This document shows positions 32,953-34,973 of a stretch of DNA of 34,973 bases, one piece after another. Positions within the stretch are counted from its first letter, which is position 1, and each line of letters starts with the position of its first letter. Position numbers and translations under genes: made by a program. Below the pieces are notes generated by a model that saw only the letters and a program-made list of their open reading frames with translations, did no database searches and had not been told where the DNA came from. This DNA is from Deltaproteobacteria bacterium. GTDB taxonomy: Bacteria; Myxococcota_A; Polyangia; Polyangiales; Ga0077539. The stretch covers positions 1 through 34,973 of the forward strand of contig JACRDB010000105.1 in the NCBI GenBank assembly GCA_016218725.1, read 5' to 3'.

Positions 32953-34973
32953 TCACAGGCCGGTCACCCCGATCGGGACCAACGAGTACCCAATCGTGCC
33001 ACCCAGTTCCCGATTGGAGTTGTTGCCCCAGCAGACCACGGCCCCCGCCGCGCGCAACGCGCAGGTGTGGGCGTCCCCCGCAGTGATCGCAGCGGCGTCG
33101 GTCAGCCCTGTCACGGCGACCGGCGTCGAGGAGTTCCTGGCCGTGCCGTCGCCGAGGTTTCCCGCGGGGTTCGCGCCCCAGCAGACCACAGCACCCATCG
33201 AGCGCCGCGCACACGCATGGTTGCCTCCGGCAGTGATCGCAGCGGCGTCGGTCAGCCCCGTCACGACGACCGGCGTCGAGGAGTTCGTGGTCGTGCCGTT
33301 GCCGAGCCTTCCCCCAGCGTTATAGCCCCAGCAGACCACTGCCCCGGTCGCGCGTCGCGCGCAGGTGAAGCCTTCGCCCGCAGCGATCTCGACGGCGTCG
33401 GCTAGGCCGGTCACGGTGACCCGCGCCGTCGAGTTGTACATGGTCGAGCCGTTGCCGAGTTGTCCCCAGAAACCCAGGCCCCAGCAGACCACCCCACCGG
33501 CCGTGCGCCGCGCGCAGGCGTGGTCCCCGGCCGTGGCGACCTGCACCGCGTCGGTGAGCAACGCCACCTCGACGGGAGTCGAGGAACTCGTGGTCGTGCG
33601 GTTGCCGAGCGTCCCGGTCGAGTTGTCGCCCCAGCAGACGACTCCACCGGTCGCGCGGACCGCGCACGCGAAGCCGGTCGCGGCCGACACCCCCACAGCG
33701 TCGGTTAGACCCGTCACTACGACGGGCGTCAAGGAGTTCGTGGTCGTGCCGTTGCCGAGCGTTCCGGACGAGTTGTCGCCCCAGCAGACTACTGCCCCGG
33801 TCGCGCGTCGCACGCAGGTGAAGAACCGCCCCGTGGCCACCTCCGCGGCGTCGGTCAGCCCCGCGACGGAGACCGACGATCTCGGGGTCGTCGTCGTGCC
33901 ATCGCCAAGCTGTCCTCTGGCGTTGGAGCCCCAGCAGACGACGCCACCGGTCGAGCGGATCGCGCAGGTATGCGCGCTTGCGCCAGAGCTTGCGATACCG
34001 ACGGTAGTCGCGCAGTAGCTCGCCGAGCAGGTCTGCCCCGTCGAACACACGACTCCACAGGTGCCGCAGTTGGCGGGATCCGTCCGGGGGTCCCGACACA
34101 GACCGATACAGAGGGTCTCGCCCGGGGGGCAAGCCGGCCCGCAGGTCCCGCTCGCGCACCCCATACCGGCCCCGCAGACTCTGCCGCAGCCGCCGCAGTT
34201 CGCATTGTCGGTCAGGGTGTCGGTGCAGGTGCCCGAGCAGGCCGTCCGCCCGCCGAAGCACGTGCAGGTGCCGGCGGTGTTACAGGCGCCCCCCACGGGG
34301 GCAACGCACGCGCCCGAGGTCAGCGGCGCTGCGCTGCACACTGTCGTCGTTCCGGTCGGAGCGCAGATGGTCGTGCCAGTCTGCTGGCAGCCCCCCGTGC
34401 CCGCCGAAGTGCACGCAGCCCCGGTCGCCTGGCAGGCGCCGCCGCAGTTCGACTGCCCGGTCGGGCACGCGAGCACGCAGCTCGACGCGACGCAGGTCGC
34501 GCTGCCGCCGATCGGCGCGACGCAGGCGCGCCCGCAGGTCCCGCAGTTGGCGGCGTCGGTCGCCGTAGCGACGCAGGTGCCCGAGCACGCGGTCTGCCCG
34601 CCGGGACAGCCGCAGGTGCCCGTGGAGTCGCACACTCCGCCCGCGGGGCTGGTGCACGCGCCGGACGTACGCGGGGCCGTGACGCTGCACGCCGTGCTCG
34701 TGCCCGTGGGCGCGCAGGCGATCGTGCCGGTCTGCTGGCAGCCGCCCGTGCCAGCACTCGTGCAGGCCGCGCCCGTGGGGTTGCAGGTCCCGCCGCAGTT
34801 CGACTGCCCGGTCGCGCAGCCGCATGTACCGGTCGCGTCACAGACGCCGCCCACAGGGCTCGTGCACGCGCCCGAGGTGCGCGGGCCCGTGACGCTGCAC
34901 ACCGTGGTCGTGCCGGTGGGCGAGCACACGATCGTGCCGGTCTGCGCGCGGCCGCCGGTGCCCGGGGTCGTGC
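32953..34973 (-). CDS. RCC1-repeat protein with Cys-rich N-terminal modules (5' partial)
   Basis: The frame is open through the right window edge, so the N-terminus is missing; at least 673 residues are present. The visible first half has Cys-rich modules of the kind CxxGQTxCSGTC...NCGxCGxxC and GGTCNPTGAACTSAGTGGCQQTG, with a 70-residue unit repeated. The second half has seven RCC1 repeats, each with HxCAxRxxGxVVCWGxNxxGxLG and TPVxVxGLTDA, predicted to form a seven-bladed propeller. Such Stig1-like Cys modules with RCC1 propellers are common in exported proteins of myxobacteria (established pattern, not searched). Probably exported and disulfide-stabilised; ligand unknown. The stop lies 403 bases upstream of the FG-GAP start on the same strand. 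Confidence 0.9.
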   Translation of the reverse strand, partial: TTPGTGGRAQTGTIVCSPTGTTTVCSVTGPRTSGACTSPVGGVCDATGTCGCATGQSNCGGTCNPTGAACTSAGTGGCQQTGTIACAPTGTSTACSVTAPRTSGACTSPAGGVCDSTGTCGCPGGQTACSGTCVATATDAANCGTCGRACVAPIGGSATCVASSCVLACPTGQSNCGGACQATGAACTSAGTGGCQQTGTTICAPTGTTTVCSAAPLTSGACVAPVGGACNTAGTCTCFGGRTACSGTCTDTLTDNANCGGCGRVCGAGMGCASGTCGPACPPGETLCIGLCRDPRTDPANCGTCGVVCSTGQTCSASYCATTVGIASSGASAHTCAIRSTGGVVCWGSNARGQLGDGTTTTPRSSVSVAGLTDAAEVATGRFFTCVRRATGAVVCWGDNSSGTLGNGTTTNSLTPVVVTGLTDAVGVSAATGFACAVRATGGVVCWGDNSTGTLGNRTTTSSSTPVEVALLTDAVQVATAGDHACARRTAGGVVCWGLGFWGQLGNGSTMYNSTARVTVTGLADAVEIAAGEGFTCARRATGAVVCWGYNAGGRLGNGTTTNSSTPVVVTGLTDAAAITAGGNHACARRSMGAVVCWGANPAGNLGDGTARNSSTPVAVTGLTDAAAITAGDAHTCALRAAGAVVCWGNNSNRELGGTIGYSLVPIGVTGL
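33026..33933. repeat. 150 bp tandem repeats coding for RCC1 blades
   Basis: The segment CCCCAGCAGACCA (coding for the WG pair of each blade) recurs at about 33026, 33176, 33326, 33479, 33629, 33779 and 33929, that is every 150 bases with one 153-base interval. DNA-level similarity is high between neighbouring units, which suggests recent duplication or gene conversion. Confidence 0.8.

Noticed and set aside
33026..34973. Regularly spaced repeats suggesting a CRISPR array
   Set aside because: The 150-base period, absence of short identical repeats with unique spacers, and in-frame coding of RCC1 and Cys-rich modules exclude CRISPR.
1..34973. tRNA, rRNA, transposase, integrase or prophage genes
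   Set aside because: I looked for tRNA-like cloverleaves, rRNA signatures and transposase or integrase motifs on both strands and saw none.

Overview
The window is a GC-rich (roughly 70-75% by eye) bacterial chromosome segment with densely packed genes and no sign of an integrated mobile element. The content points to Myxococcota (myxobacteria or relatives such as Polyangia or Sandaracinaceae). The main pointers are a paired MYXO-CTERM-type surface protein and outer-membrane barrel resembling the MXAN_2561/MXAN_2562 families, Asp/Thr-rich lipoproteins with FG-GAP propellers, Cys-rich plus RCC1-repeat proteins, and many family-less metalloproteases. This assignment is inferred from gene content only.

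Layout. (1) 1-4646: a degenerate GGDEF protein with a terpenoid-cyclase-like front half, a 31-32 bp tandem repeat array, an HExxH protein, a metallophosphoesterase resembling lariat-debranching enzyme Dbr1, and a heptad coiled-coil protein. (2) 4693-6662: the MXAN_2561/2562-like surface pair, translationally coupled (ATGA) and preceded by a sigma-54-like box. (3) 6785-10557: the conserved housekeeping run rpsO-pnp-asd on the minus strand. (4) 10722-17526: a plus-strand run with a membrane-anchored parvulin-type foldase, an M16 protease, a HELLHH metalloprotease-like protein, a DHH-like protein, thioredoxin, and a PAS-GGDEF-hemerythrin sensor. (5) 17608-20060: small membrane proteins, including a rhomboid protease and DUF6463-like and DUF6159-like proteins. 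(6) 20149-23354: a MacAB-like tripartite export operon without its outer-membrane channel. (7) 23431-29868: a tight three-gene operon of a carbon-nitrogen hydrolase, a sodium:solute symporter, and a 1281-residue fusion of an alpha/alpha-barrel glycosidase-like protein with a GalU-like sugar nucleotidyltransferase. (8) 30051-34973: two large surface proteins, a seven-repeat FG-GAP lipoprotein and a seven-repeat RCC1/Cys-rich protein that runs off the window, separated by about 400 bp holding a branched inverted repeat.

Working together. rpsO-pnp-asd is basic metabolism. The foldase, M16 and HELLHH genes look like envelope protein quality control. The two GGDEF proteins point to cyclic-di-GMP signalling tied to oxygen or redox (hemerythrin next to thioredoxin). 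The best candidate for an undescribed system is the hydrolase-symporter-fusion operon, which could import a substrate, trim it and charge a sugar in one cytoplasmic polypeptide. That role is inference. All domain assignments come from reading motifs; no database search was run.
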